A stretch of 64,000 nt of DNA from Virgibacillus halotolerans. GTDB taxonomy: Bacteria; Bacillota; Bacilli; Bacillales; Amphibacillaceae. Shown piece by piece: positions 36,594 to 46,199 of this stretch. The stretch is from contig NZ_JAFBEA010000001.1 of the NCBI RefSeq assembly GCF_016908515.1, forward strand, positions 1,116,001 to 1,180,000, in the 5' to 3' direction. The notes under the pieces are model-generated. The model ran no database searches and had not been told where the DNA came from. It worked only from the letters and a program-made list of their open reading frames with translations. A program made the translations under genes and the position numbers. Numbering within the stretch: position 1 is the stretch's first letter; the number at the start of each line of letters is the position of its first letter.

Positions 36594-37180
36594 CAGTATT
36601 ATAGGAAAAATGATTGACTAAAAAAGGCTTATGTAGCAGTAAATCTCCACCTGAAATTTTATGTTTTCCTTATATTTTTTAGGAGGCTCTACTGACCGTC
36701 AAACTGCTATATTAAAAAAAGAAAAATAACCACCTGAATACTTTGGCCAGCGTTTAGGAGGTTATCTTTCTCTTCCAAATAAAGGTCGCCACTTTGAATG
36801 GCAATTACACATGTGACTGGGTAGTTAAACTATCCATTCCCTTTTATATTATATGAATATCTTTATTTAATTATACACCAAAAAAGAAATTTTTTTGTAA
36901 TATACTGTAAATTCCCTTTGTATGTCAACAACGCTAGTAAGGGCAAACTAAAGTTGATCATAATCACTAACGACTCAAAAATTAACATAGGCATCACACC
37001 CTTTTAAGGGATTAGCCACCACCTTGAATACTTAATTACACTTTCTATAATGCATCATAAAATTCTATACCGTCGATTTTATTCAATTGTTCTTTTACAC
37101 GACGGCACCTACGATCATACTGAGTATTAAATTTCCCCTCAAAAAAAAGGCAGCCCATAAGCCACCTTTCATCCGACATC
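36594..37180. other. Gene-poor stretch with degenerate hairpins
   Basis: No intact gene. A hairpin at 36726-36765 (ATAACCACCT with AGGAGGTTAT) and a terminator-like hairpin near 37141-37167 on the minus strand (imperfect GGTGGC/GCTGCC stem then eight T) mark old transcription units. The latter follows the relic at 37181-37330. Confidence 0.45.
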
Positions 37181-37330
37181 TTATTTAAATTCCACTTTCA
37201 CATCATAATCTTCTTCAAATTCCATATCATCCCAAGAGAATATGTGTAATTTCATTTCTAGTTCTTCTTCCATATACAGAAGATCGCCATCATAGTTTTC
37301 ATTCAGTATAGTAGCTAAACACTTTTCATA
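37181..37330 (-). pseudogene. Fragment of an acidic small protein gene
   Basis: An open stretch of 49 codons on the minus strand ends in TAA at 37181 and has a terminator-like hairpin just beyond, yet it is closed upstream by a stop and has no ribosome site. The C-terminus is strongly acidic (SWDDMEFEEDYDVKVEFK). It looks like the 3' remnant of a decayed gene. I do not know its family. Confidence 0.4.
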
Positions 37331-37439
37331 CTAGCTATTTTTTCATTGAAAAAACTTATTATCCCCACAATTTGCATATTCGTGTACCCTTTTACTATAC
37401 TAATATCATTACAGTGAATAAATCAGGAGGAAAAAAACC

Positions 37440-38681
37440 ATGCTACCAAATTTCAATGAAAACTTGCAAAAATATGCTGAATTGTTAGTCGCAAAAGGAA
37501 TCAATGTTCAATCCGGTGATTGGGTAAAAATGACCATTGCAGTTGATCAGGCGCCTTTAGCCCGTTTGATCACAACAGAAGCCTATGCGCTAGGTGCTGA
37601 AAAAGTAATCGTTAAATGGTCCGATGATCAAATTACCAAACAACACTACCTACATCAGTCTGAAAAAGTATTGACAAGCATTCCACAATACGAAATTGAA
37701 GAATCCGAAGACCATGTATTAAACCATCGCGTCTGTCGACTTTCTATCTTATCCAATGATCCAAACCTATTGAATGAGGTCGATCCTGACAAAGTTGCTG
37801 CTTATCAAAAAGTGGTTGGAAAAGCATTTAAAGCTCAGCGCGTTGCAACACAAAATGACGATTTGAAATGGACCGTTGCCGCTGCAGCTGGTGCTGACTG
37901 GGCTAGTAACGTATTTCCTGACATTAAAACTTCTGAGGAACAGGTTGATGCCTTATGGGACCAAATTTTTAAGACGTGTCGCATCTATCATGATGATCCT
38001 GTTGCGGTCTGGAATGAACATAAAGAAACACTAAAAGAAAAAGCAACGAAATTAAATGACATTCAGTTTGATGCGTTGCATTACACCGCACCCGGGACCG
38101 ACTTAACGCTCGGCTTACCGAAGAATCATATTTGGCAAAGTGCGGAAAGTTATGATCCTAAGGGTGTAGAGTTTATTGCCAATATGCCGACAGAAGAAGT
38201 ATTCACAGCTCCCGACACACATCGTATGGATGGTGTCGTTGTCAGTACAAAGCCGTTAAGTTATGCTGGTACGTTAATTGAAGGAATTGAAGTGCATTTT
38301 AAAGATGGCAAAATTACCGACATCTCCGCTGAAAGAGGAGACGCAACGATTAAAAAATTGGTCGCAGACAATGAAGGAGCAACTGGCTTGGGTGAAGTTG
38401 CTTTAGTTCCGGATCCATCACCTATTTCACAATCAGGAATTACCTTCTTCGAAACGCTATTTGATGAAAATGCATCCAATCACCTGGCGATCGGAGCGGC
38501 TTATCCGACAACGATCCAAGGTGGAACAAAAATGAGCGAAGAAGAATTACAGGAACATGGCATGAATGTTTCCACCACCCATGTTGACTTCATGATCGGT
38601 TCAGACAAGATGGATATTGACGGTATCAAAAAAGATGGCACGGCTGTACCAATTTTCCGTAACGGAGATTGGGCCATTTAG
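37440..38681 (+). CDS. M29-family aminopeptidase
   Basis: 413 residues of the thermophilic aminopeptidase (M29, AmpS/PepS) family, metal-dependent enzymes that remove N-terminal residues from peptides. Metal-site segments are visible: MPTEEVFT near 250, GEVALV near 318, NASNHLAIGAAY near 345-356, and STTHVDFMIGS near 380. No signal peptide. The ATG follows AGGAGG by 9 nt. The gene is monocistronic. Its stop codon is immediately followed by a REP-like repeat. Confidence 0.92.
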   Translation: MLPNFNENLQKYAELLVAKGINVQSGDWVKMTIAVDQAPLARLITTEAYALGAEKVIVKWSDDQITKQHYLHQSEKVLTSIPQYEIEESEDHVLNHRVCRLSILSNDPNLLNEVDPDKVAAYQKVVGKAFKAQRVATQNDDLKWTVAAAAGADWASNVFPDIKTSEEQVDALWDQIFKTCRIYHDDPVAVWNEHKETLKEKATKLNDIQFDALHYTAPGTDLTLGLPKNHIWQSAESYDPKGVEFIANMPTEEVFTAPDTHRMDGVVVSTKPLSYAGTLIEGIEVHFKDGKITDISAERGDATIKKLVADNEGATGLGEVALVPDPSPISQSGITFFETLFDENASNHLAIGAAYPTTIQGGTKMSEEELQEHGMNVSTTHVDFMIGSDKMDIDGIKKDGTAVPIFRNGDWAI

Positions 38682-38715
38682 GGGTCAGTCCCTCACTACG
38701 CTAAAGTGGTAAAGG
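38681..38715. repeat. REP-like palindromic repeat, copy 2 (degraded)
   Basis: Starts GGGGTCAGTCCCTCACTACG and continues CTAAAGTGG. It matches the reverse complement of the element at 27630-27682 over about 28 nt, and its distal arm is degraded. It begins at the last base of the aminopeptidase stop codon. Confidence 0.6.
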
Positions 38716-38746
38716 ACTATCCATGATAACAGTCTAGAAAGAAGGC

Positions 38747-38785
38747 AAACCTCCTCACATCTATGTTACGGATGTGAGGAGGTTT
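38747..38785 (+). terminator. Hairpin terminator after the aminopeptidase
   Basis: AAACCTCCTCACATC and GATGTGAGGAGGTTT form a perfect 15-bp stem with a 9-nt loop. The following tract is short in T, so termination may rest on stem strength. Confidence 0.65.
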
Positions 38786-38899
38786 ATAAAAAAGCGTCCA
38801 TATCGACAACTTAACTACTTTTATATGTTATCTTAAGCCACCTAATACAACTATAAAATTTTAAAAGTTGAAGGTAACATATTTATCAAGATGTCCATC

Positions 38900-38953
38900 A
38901 AAAAACCACTAGCTGAACAGCTCCAAAATCAAGCCATCCTTCTAGCAGTTTTT
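38900..38953 (-). terminator. Probable terminator after the GntP permease gene
   Basis: On the minus strand AAAACTGCTAG pairs with CTAGTGGTTTT (two G-U pairs) around a loop with an inner AGCTG/CAGCT hairpin, followed by T. It lies about 30 nt after the permease stop. Confidence 0.55.
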
Positions 38954-38983
38954 ATTCTAGTAAATAATTCTATCTCTATAATT

Positions 38984-40336
38984 TTATACAAACAAACTTA
39001 ACAACAACACAAACACTAACCCACTCACTGAAATAAGCGTTTCCAGTACTGTCCATGTTGAGAACGTTTCTTTCATGGTCAAACCAAACGATTCTTTTAC
39101 AATCCAGAAACCAGTATCGTTAACGTGGGAAGCTATGATACTACCTGCACCTGTTGCCAGCACCATTAATTCTACGTTTACGCCTGTCCCCGCCATCATT
39201 GGAATAACCAATCCGGCTGTTGTTAGAGCTGCTACTGTAGCGGAACCTTGTGCAACCCGAAGTAGTGCAGCAATCAGCCAAGCTAAGATTAATGGTGAAA
39301 TGGTACTACCTTCAAAGATCTGGGCAACATAGTCCCCAACGCCACCGTCAATTAATACTTGTTTTAGTGCTCCACCGGCACCAAGAATGAGTAGCATCAT
39401 TCCAATTGCTGCAACTGCATTCTCCGCTGACTTCATCAGTTGGCTCATAGGAATCTTTCTTGCAACCCCCATTGTGTATACTGCAAGCAGGACAGAGAGC
39501 AACATAACAGTTGTTGGCGAACCAATCATTGTCACGATATCGAAGAACCAATTTCCTTCTAGCTCCATCCCATCCTGAATTAACGTAATAATGGTTGAAA
39601 GCGCCATTAAAATAACTGGGAATAGTGCTGTAAATGCACTGATACCGAATCCTGGTGTATCTTCTAATTTATATTGCTTTGCATCACCAATCGAAGCCAG
39701 GCTACCACTAGGTTCTTTTTCAAAAGCAGATGGTACCAGCTTCCTTGCAACTTTTGCAAATAAAGGACCTGCAATAATGACGGTTGGAATGGCAATTATA
39801 AACCCATAAACCAATACCATTCCTACGTTCGCACCGTATTCTTGAGCAATTACAGTTGGCCCAGGATGTGGAGGCAGGAATGCGTGGGTGACGGATAATG
39901 CAGTCGCCATTGGCAAACCTAACCATAGAAATTGTATTTTTAATTGTTTAGAGATTTGATATACAATCGGAATTAATAATACGAGTCCTACTTCAAAGAA
40001 TAATGCGATTCCCAGGATAAACCCAGCAACAACAACTGCCCATTGAATGCGCTTCTCACCGAATTTATCAATGAGTGTCATGGCAATGCGTTGTGCACCA
40101 CCTGAATCTGCAATGAGCTTACCAAGGATTGCACCAAGTCCGAAGACGAGCGCTATACCTGCTAAAGTGCCTCCCATACCTGCTTCAATTGTTCCAACAA
40201 TCTCGCTTACTGGCATTCCCAAAGCGAGGGCTATCAAGAATGAGACGACAACCAATGAAATAAATGTATTTAAATTAAATTTCATGATCATGATGAGTAA
40301 AACAACAATCCCGAGCGCGACTATAATTAGTGGCAC
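38984..40336 (-). CDS. GntP-family gluconate-type permease
   Basis: 450 residues with about 12-13 membrane segments, full length for the GntP family of proton symporters for gluconate and related sugar acids. Family segments include LPPHPGPTVIAQEYG near 150 and SHVNDTGFWIVKE near 405. Translation starts at GTG 40336, 10 nt after AAAGGAG. It follows a zinc dehydrogenase gene by 98 nt in the same direction, so it probably imports the substrate of that enzyme. A second GntP permease lies at 49034-50359. Confidence 0.9.
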   Translation of the reverse strand: MPLIIVALGIVVLLIMIMKFNLNTFISLVVVSFLIALALGMPVSEIVGTIEAGMGGTLAGIALVFGLGAILGKLIADSGGAQRIAMTLIDKFGEKRIQWAVVVAGFILGIALFFEVGLVLLIPIVYQISKQLKIQFLWLGLPMATALSVTHAFLPPHPGPTVIAQEYGANVGMVLVYGFIIAIPTVIIAGPLFAKVARKLVPSAFEKEPSGSLASIGDAKQYKLEDTPGFGISAFTALFPVILMALSTIITLIQDGMELEGNWFFDIVTMIGSPTTVMLLSVLLAVYTMGVARKIPMSQLMKSAENAVAAIGMMLLILGAGGALKQVLIDGGVGDYVAQIFEGSTISPLILAWLIAALLRVAQGSATVAALTTAGLVIPMMAGTGVNVELMVLATGAGSIIASHVNDTGFWIVKESFGLTMKETFSTWTVLETLISVSGLVFVLLLSLFV

Positions 40337-40434
40337 GAATTACACACTCCTTTAAATTAAACTGTTATGATGATGCTACTTTTTATTTCATTCATTCTGT
40401 TAAACGCTACATATAGCTGGATTAGCAAACGGTT

Positions 40435-41454
40435 TTACTCAAACTCAATGACTGCTTTTCGCACTTTATCCGGGTTATTCTCGATAAACTGAAATGCTTC
40501 TTTGGCATCATCGATATGGAAACGATGCGTAACGAGACCATCATGTGTTAATTGCTTCGTATTGATGAGCTCAACTACTTTGCCAAATTGATTGGTTTGC
40601 AGTCTTGATCCTGTAATCGTCAATTCCTTCTTCGTGATTGGCATCAATGCAATCGATGATGGTGTTGCATTGAATCCTAGTGTAACGACATTACCTGCTT
40701 GGGATGCAACATCAACACTTAATTCAAATGTTTGCGGCATACCTACAGCATCAATCACTACATTGGCACCTTCGCCATCTGTAATTTCATTGATTTTTTC
40801 CTTTACATCGACTTCTGCTGGATTGATCGTATAATCAACGCCATTCTCTCTCGCAAACGCTAATCTTTCGTTAGTAAGATCGGATATAATCGTTGTTGCA
40901 CCACGTAGCTTAGCCATTTTCAAAACCGTAATACCAATTGGACCAGCGCCTTGGATAAAGACAGTTTGTCCTTCTTGAACATTTCCTCTCCATGTTGCTT
41001 GAGCACCGATCGTATAGGGTTCAGCCATGACAGCTTCATCCCAATTAATCTCTGAATCTACTTGATGCACTTGTCTTTCTGGAAGTACAGCAAATTCTCT
41101 CATTCCACCATCTTCATGTACACCAAAAACGGATACTTCTTTACAAACGTTCGGTCTGCCGCTTTTACACGCATAGCACTCCCCGCAATAACTAATAGGC
41201 TCGATAACAACGTGGTCCCCAACTGCTACTTTGCTTACATTGGAACCGACTTCTACTATTTCTCCGGCTACTTCATGCCCCACAATTCTTGGATAAGTTG
41301 CAAGTGGGTTCGTTCCGTGATAAATATGCATATCCGAACCACAGATTCCTACTCTTTTTACTTTGACCTTTACCTCATTTGCTTGTTCCAATGTTGGTTC
41401 TGGCACCTCTAGTATGTCTATACGATGTGCTTCTGGAATTTGAATCGCTTTCAT
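40435..41454 (-). CDS. Zinc-binding dehydrogenase, RspB/LgoD-like
   Basis: 339 residues of the zinc MDR family, sorbitol/threonine dehydrogenase branch. The catalytic zinc site is CGSD (C near 37) and GHE; structural cysteines are in [15 protein letters not shown]. The cofactor loop is GAGPIG. Relatives oxidise sugar acids such as L-galactonate or L-gulonate. The neighbouring GntP permease and the divergent FadR-type regulator support sugar-acid catabolism. The ATG at 41454 has AAGGAG 8 nt upstream. Confidence 0.86.
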   Translation of the reverse strand: MKAIQIPEAHRIDILEVPEPTLEQANEVKVKVKRVGICGSDMHIYHGTNPLATYPRIVGHEVAGEIVEVGSNVSKVAVGDHVVIEPISYCGECYACKSGRPNVCKEVSVFGVHEDGGMREFAVLPERQVHQVDSEINWDEAVMAEPYTIGAQATWRGNVQEGQTVFIQGAGPIGITVLKMAKLRGATTIISDLTNERLAFARENGVDYTINPAEVDVKEKINEITDGEGANVVIDAVGMPQTFELSVDVASQAGNVVTLGFNATPSSIALMPITKKELTITGSRLQTNQFGKVVELINTKQLTHDGLVTHRFHIDDAKEAFQFIENNPDKVRKAVIEFE

Positions 41455-41544
41455 TAAGACCACTCCTTGTATGTTGTAATCCTTTTCATATCTAGTTAAA
41501 AAAAGGTTTTTTCAAGTGTCACGCTTTCATTCTAAATTAATTTG

Positions 41545-41573
41545 TTGACATGTAACATTTCACATATTACATT
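41545..41573 (+). promoter_or_regulatory. Promoter with overlapping operator-like dyad
   Basis: TTGACA (41545-41550) and TACATT (41568-41573) are separated by 17 nt and point to the FadR-type gene. ATGTAA (41550-41555) and TTACAT (41567-41572) form an inverted repeat covering the spacer, as expected for an autorepressor site. A second dyad, CACTGACATG/CATGTTAGTG with one mismatch, is at 41710-41732. Confidence 0.45.
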
Positions 41574-41780
41574 TAAAGAATACATTATATTTTTTTAGAT
41601 GTCAAACGCTTTTATTATCTTTCTCCACTCGATTAAAATAGACAGTGTTTTCTTTTTAGTGAAAAAGATATATAATCGTAATGCTATGGCATTACGACGC
41701 GTTAAATTGCACTGACATGTTTCATGTTAGTGTGATTTAGGAATAAACAGGGATAATATGGACAAAGGGGATATTGTAAT

Positions 41781-42455
41781 ATGGCTAAAATTGAAACCTC
41801 TCTATTAACAGAGCAAGTATATGATTTATTACGCACAAAAATTATCGACGGAGAATATCAACCCGGGGATAAGCTGGATATTTATAAACTATCAGATGAA
41901 TTTGGCGTCAGCCGCTCACCTGTAAAGGATGCAATCAATCAACTTGTCTATGATGGATTGATTGAAATCATTCCCCGCAAAGGAACTTATGTAACCGAGG
42001 TAGATTTCACATCATTTCTCGAAACACTTGATGCACGATTAATGGTTGAAATATGGGCTGCGAAACAAGTGATTGCTCGTTTATCTGTAGATAAAATTGA
42101 TAAATTGGGAAAGGTAGTTCAAGAAATGGACCACGTGCTGGACACGAAGCCATTTTCATTTGAAAAGTATAACAAGCTGGATATGAAATTCCACAATACT
42201 TTAGTGGAAGAAACGAACAATCAAACAATAATGGATTTGTTTAACTCGTTTAATACGCATATTGCCTTATCCAGAATTGTCCGCTCCACTTCACTTACAA
42301 GCACACTAAAGCGTCATCAAGATCACTGGGAACTTTATCAATCACTAAAAGATAGGAACTTTTCCGCTTTTACTGCGGTCATTTCCGCTCATATTAGAAG
42401 TATACAAGAGGAAGCTGCACAGCTTTTTGAAAAAACAAAAGAAACAAACATGTGA
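41781..42455 (+). CDS. GntR-family regulator with FCD domain (FadR subfamily)
   Basis: 224 residues. The N-terminal winged helix (about 5-75, with GVSRSPVKDAINQL) is followed by the all-helical FCD domain, which binds small carboxylic acids through a metal site (MKFHNTL and SAHIRS segments). Divergent from the dehydrogenase-GntP pair, it likely represses it until the sugar acid or a product binds. The start follows AAAGGGG. A terminator overlaps its stop codon. Confidence 0.88.
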   Translation: MAKIETSLLTEQVYDLLRTKIIDGEYQPGDKLDIYKLSDEFGVSRSPVKDAINQLVYDGLIEIIPRKGTYVTEVDFTSFLETLDARLMVEIWAAKQVIARLSVDKIDKLGKVVQEMDHVLDTKPFSFEKYNKLDMKFHNTLVEETNNQTIMDLFNSFNTHIALSRIVRSTSLTSTLKRHQDHWELYQSLKDRNFSAFTAVISAHIRSIQEEAAQLFEKTKETNM

Positions 42456-42486
42456 GGCTTTCTTAGCGGCTCACATGTTTGTTTTA
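42444..42486 (+). terminator. Intrinsic terminator after the FadR-type gene
   Basis: AACAAACATGTGAG and CTCACATGTTTGTT form a perfect 14-bp stem with a 13-nt loop followed by T. The left arm overlaps the 3' end of the gene. Confidence 0.85.
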
Positions 42487-42634
42487 TAATGTTTTGGATC
42501 ACTAGACAGCCCATTACATTATGCCTTTATTATTCCATTGGCAGGATATACACTTTTCCTTCGATGTATTTTATTAAAAGCTTCTTTCTTAGTGACGCAC
42601 AGTGGACGACTGACGAAATAAAAGTAGATGGCTA

Positions 42635-43297
42635 TTATTCTCTTCGTACTTCTCTCGTACCCATGACCTGAATTTCCTTTAAAGCCTGTGAGGCTAATTG
42701 ATCAGCTTCCCGGTTCTCTTTTCGGGAAACTACTTCATATTCCGGTGTGATTCCCAGCTTCTTTATCTGATTTTCAATCCGATCCATCCATTTGGACAAT
42801 TCCGCTTCGTAACACGGCCATTCATCATTTAATTGGTTAATGACAACCTTGGAATCTCCGACAATCGTAACTGGTAAATGATGTACTTCCAAAATTGCTA
42901 ATTCCTGCAATGCAAGATGCAGTGCCGCATATTCTGCTTCATTATTGGTATGAAGCTCCTCGACTAAAGCATTTTTACGCAACCGAAATGATTTTTCATT
43001 TTTATCATAATAAATGACACAGCCTAAGCCTGATTTTTTTGTTTTCAAATCAAAGCCACCATCAAAATAGACCGTCACATGATGGGCTTCGGTCTGGATT
43101 TCTGCCATAAACTTCTTTAATTCTTTTAAGTTCCATGTATTTTCCATCTTATCAATGAAAATTAAATGCTTTGTACGTCCAGTTCTTTCTAAATCCTCAG
43201 CAATCATCATTGCTTTACTTGCAGGCATCTCATCTGAATGAAATGTTGCTTCTGTTCCCTTTGGCGTTTGATAGGTTAATACGATGCTGACATTCAT
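42635..43297 (-). CDS. RNase H-like protein (YpeP-type)
   Basis: 220 residues. An N-terminal extension of about 75 residues precedes an RNase HI domain with the acidic residues in VYFDGGFD, NNEAEYAALH, VGDSKVV and NREADQLAS, so all four catalytic positions look intact. B. subtilis YpeP has a similar size and layout. Such proteins may remove RNA from DNA hybrids; the extension has no assigned role. The ATG at 43297 follows AAGGGTGG. Confidence 0.8.
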   Translation of the reverse strand: MNVSIVLTYQTPKGTEATFHSDEMPASKAMMIAEDLERTGRTKHLIFIDKMENTWNLKELKKFMAEIQTEAHHVTVYFDGGFDLKTKKSGLGCVIYYDKNEKSFRLRKNALVEELHTNNEAEYAALHLALQELAILEVHHLPVTIVGDSKVVINQLNDEWPCYEAELSKWMDRIENQIKKLGITPEYEVVSRKENREADQLASQALKEIQVMGTREVRRE

Positions 43298-43382
43298 ACG
43301 AATACCACCCTTAATCATTGGTACTTCCTAAATCCATTATGCCCTTTTTATAACAGGTTTATTTCATATGGATCTTCCTCAC

Positions 43383-44738
43383 TCAACGAAACATCTTCCC
43401 GGGGTTCAATACCCCTGTAGGATCAAGCATTTGCTTCGTTTTTTTCATAATTTCAACCGCAGCTCCGTGCTCTGCTTCCTGGAATTGCATCTTTCCAAGC
43501 CCCACCCCATGTTCTCCAGTACAAGTGCCACCGACTTCAATCGCTCTTATCGCAAGGGCTTCATTCGTATAGAAGGCTTTTTCCCGTTCCCCTTCTATTT
43601 TGGGATCAAAGATGACGATAGTATGAAAGTTGCCATCGCCTATATGGCCTAAAATGCCTCCCTTTAATCCGCTCTCCTCAATTAGTTTCCGTGCATAAAC
43701 AATCATTTCCGGAACACGTGAGATTGGCACACAAACATCTGCACCTGTATCGAGCGTTCCTTGGATGTGTGTATACGCATAAGACAGCTCGTGTCTTGAT
43801 TTCCAAACTTCCTTTTGTTCTTTGGGATCGCTCGCTACTTCCCAGTCTTGACAACCAAGATCATGTAAAAGCTCCTTCGCGAGTTTTAATTCTTCCTTCA
43901 CAGCGGCTTGCATACCGGCAAATTCAAAGAATAATGTATGTTTGATGGGATAATCGTAGCCACCATATGTATTTACTTGGTCAATACTCGTTGCATCTAC
44001 CAATTCCATTCGCATCACTGGAATACCACTCAATAAAATCGTTTGGGATGCTTCCGCACAAGCTTCCAGTGTTTCAAAAGTACACCTGGCCATCAGCGTA
44101 TGCTCCGGTATTCCGTGCAGTTGTATCGTTATTTCGCTAATGATCCCTAAAGTACCTTCTGAACCAGCAAACAGACCTGTTAAATGGTAGCCAGAAGATG
44201 ACTTTTTGGCATGTGTACCAGTGTGAATAACTGTTCCATCAGCTAACACCACCTCCAAATCAAGCAGTTGATTCCTTATGGAGCCATATCTTACTGCGGT
44301 TGTTCCACTAGCATTGGTTGCGACCATTCCTCCAATCGTCGCATCTGCTCCGGGATCGATGGGAAACATGAGCCCATGTCGGTTTACCAATTTATTTAAT
44401 TGTAGCCGAGTGATGCCTGGTTGTACCGTGATGGTCATGTCCTCGGGTGAAAAGTCAACCACATTATTCATACGTTCAAAGTTAAGGGAAATTCCTTTTT
44501 GAATCGGAATGGCTTGCCCTTCCAACCCTGAACCAATACCAAATGCGGTAACAGGAATGTTATGCGTATATGCTATATTTAAAATTTTTTCAATATCTTT
44601 ACTGCATTCCGGAAAACAGACTACTTTCGGTTCGATCGCTTGATGTGGCGACTCGTCGTGACTATGGCGATACAATTCAGATTCACTTTGGCTGACTTTG
44701 TCACTACCTATTTGTTCTTTTAGCAATGAGATAAACAT
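43383..44738 (-). CDS. FAD-linked oxidase, GlcD/D-lactate dehydrogenase-like
   Basis: 451 residues of the FAD-binding type 4 (PCMH) oxidase family, the GlcD/Dld branch that oxidises D-2-hydroxy acids. The FAD segments are AFGIGSGLEGQ near 67 and DPGADATIGGMVATNASG near 125-143. The C-terminal HIGDGNFH and GEHGVG motifs bind the active-site metal. No GlcE or GlcF partner is present. It is the last gene of the operon with the TyrR-like regulator, aminotransferase and YjiH carrier. It could oxidise a hydroxy acid from that pathway. Confidence 0.86.
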   Translation of the reverse strand: MFISLLKEQIGSDKVSQSESELYRHSHDESPHQAIEPKVVCFPECSKDIEKILNIAYTHNIPVTAFGIGSGLEGQAIPIQKGISLNFERMNNVVDFSPEDMTITVQPGITRLQLNKLVNRHGLMFPIDPGADATIGGMVATNASGTTAVRYGSIRNQLLDLEVVLADGTVIHTGTHAKKSSSGYHLTGLFAGSEGTLGIISEITIQLHGIPEHTLMARCTFETLEACAEASQTILLSGIPVMRMELVDATSIDQVNTYGGYDYPIKHTLFFEFAGMQAAVKEELKLAKELLHDLGCQDWEVASDPKEQKEVWKSRHELSYAYTHIQGTLDTGADVCVPISRVPEMIVYARKLIEESGLKGGILGHIGDGNFHTIVIFDPKIEGEREKAFYTNEALAIRAIEVGGTCTGEHGVGLGKMQFQEAEHGAAVEIMKKTKQMLDPTGVLNPGKMFR

Positions 44739-44769
44739 GGGTGCACCTCTTTAATAGATTTTTGATCCG

Positions 44770-46140
44770 CTAATAAATAATATGTGCAATTATTACGATG
44801 ATCGGTAAGGAAATAATCGTACGTTCCAAAAATACGAGAAACAGACGACCTATGCCTACAGGGATTTTTGAAATAATAAGTAATGTCCCCATCTCCGTTA
44901 AGTAAATAATTTGCACCAGTGATAATGCAGCAATCACAAATCTTGTAATTTCCGCTTCAATTCCAGAGGCTAGCACAGCAGGAATAAACATATCAATAAA
45001 ACCGACGATTGTTGCCGGGGCAGCTGCTGCAGCTTCCGGTATTTGCATCAAGCTTAAAATAGGTACCATCGGCTTTGAAATAATCTCAAAGAAAGGGGTA
45101 TATTCAGCAATGATTAATGCAACAGTACCAATCGCCATCACTTGTGGTATGAGAACAAAAACAATACCAAGAAACACTTCAGTACCTTGTTTGATTTGCT
45201 CTTTAAAAGAACCTGACTCTTCCGCCCGTTCAACTGCTTGTTTTAGACCCCATCTGAATTTCGAGACCCCTTCCGGAACAAATTCCGAGTAATCACTATC
45301 CGTATAATAGGTATCAGTAATTTTGGATAATGGGGGGATTCTTGGGATAATGACCGCACTGACTACACCCGCTATACAAATGGTTAAATATAAGATTGGG
45401 AACTTATGTTCAATATCCAACATGCCAGCAATGACGAGACAAAAAGGTAAGGAAACCGTTGAAAAACAGGTTGCAATCGCAGCCGCTTCACGTCCAGTAT
45501 AAAACCCAGCACGGTGTTGTTCCCGGGTTAACACTACTCCAACATTTACATTGCCAACCCATGACGCTAACAAATCAATAGCTGATCGACCTGGTAATGT
45601 AAATAGTGGTCGAATGACATCTCGCAATAAGGAACCAAAGAATTCCATAACACCAAAGTTCATCAACAGTGGCATTAAGTATGATGCGACAAAAAACCAT
45701 ACAATTAGGGTAGTCAATAAACCGAACATAACTTGACCGGTTACTTCAGATTTTACCAAATCTGGTCCTATTTGATAAAAAGTCATCAAGCCGAATAAAG
45801 TTCCGATCAATCTTGTCATTGTCCAAAAAACAGATACATCGAACAAAGAAACAAGCACTTCGGAATTCATGATGAATTTCGGCTTAAGTGAAACCGTAAC
45901 AATGGTACATATTGCTGAAATTAACATCACATAGGTAACAATTGCTGGGAGTGCACCGGTTAATGAATCAATAACAAATTCAGTGATGATGCCTAATGGA
46001 ATATTGAATGTAGTTCCATCATAAACGGGGAATAAAAAGATAAACACACCGAATAAAGAAGGGATTAAAAATCGCATTAATCCCTTTTTATCAATTGCTT
46101 TATTGATTACTTGCGCTTCTTGTTTCGATTCACTATTCAT
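44770..46140 (-). CDS. YjiH-family membrane protein with gate domain
   Basis: 456 residues with about 11 membrane segments. It matches the YjiH family, which contains a nucleoside-recognition (Gate) domain: NFGVMEFFGSLLRDVIRP near 163-180 and GVVLTREQHRAGFYTGREA near 205-223. No YjiH substrate is established. Encoded between an aminotransferase (59 nt upstream) and a GlcD-type oxidase (31 nt downstream), it is a plausible importer of an amino acid or amine. The start follows GAGGGTG. Confidence 0.8.
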   Translation of the reverse strand: MNSESKQEAQVINKAIDKKGLMRFLIPSLFGVFIFLFPVYDGTTFNIPLGIITEFVIDSLTGALPAIVTYVMLISAICTIVTVSLKPKFIMNSEVLVSLFDVSVFWTMTRLIGTLFGLMTFYQIGPDLVKSEVTGQVMFGLLTTLIVWFFVASYLMPLLMNFGVMEFFGSLLRDVIRPLFTLPGRSAIDLLASWVGNVNVGVVLTREQHRAGFYTGREAAAIATCFSTVSLPFCLVIAGMLDIEHKFPILYLTICIAGVVSAVIIPRIPPLSKITDTYYTDSDYSEFVPEGVSKFRWGLKQAVERAEESGSFKEQIKQGTEVFLGIVFVLIPQVMAIGTVALIIAEYTPFFEIISKPMVPILSLMQIPEAAAAAPATIVGFIDMFIPAVLASGIEAEITRFVIAALSLVQIIYLTEMGTLLIISKIPVGIGRLFLVFLERTIISLPIIVIIAHIIY

Positions 46141-46199
46141 GATTACACCCTCATTTCTATCTTGTGGTATCCCCTTCTGTTTGCGGTCTTTCTAGTTTT

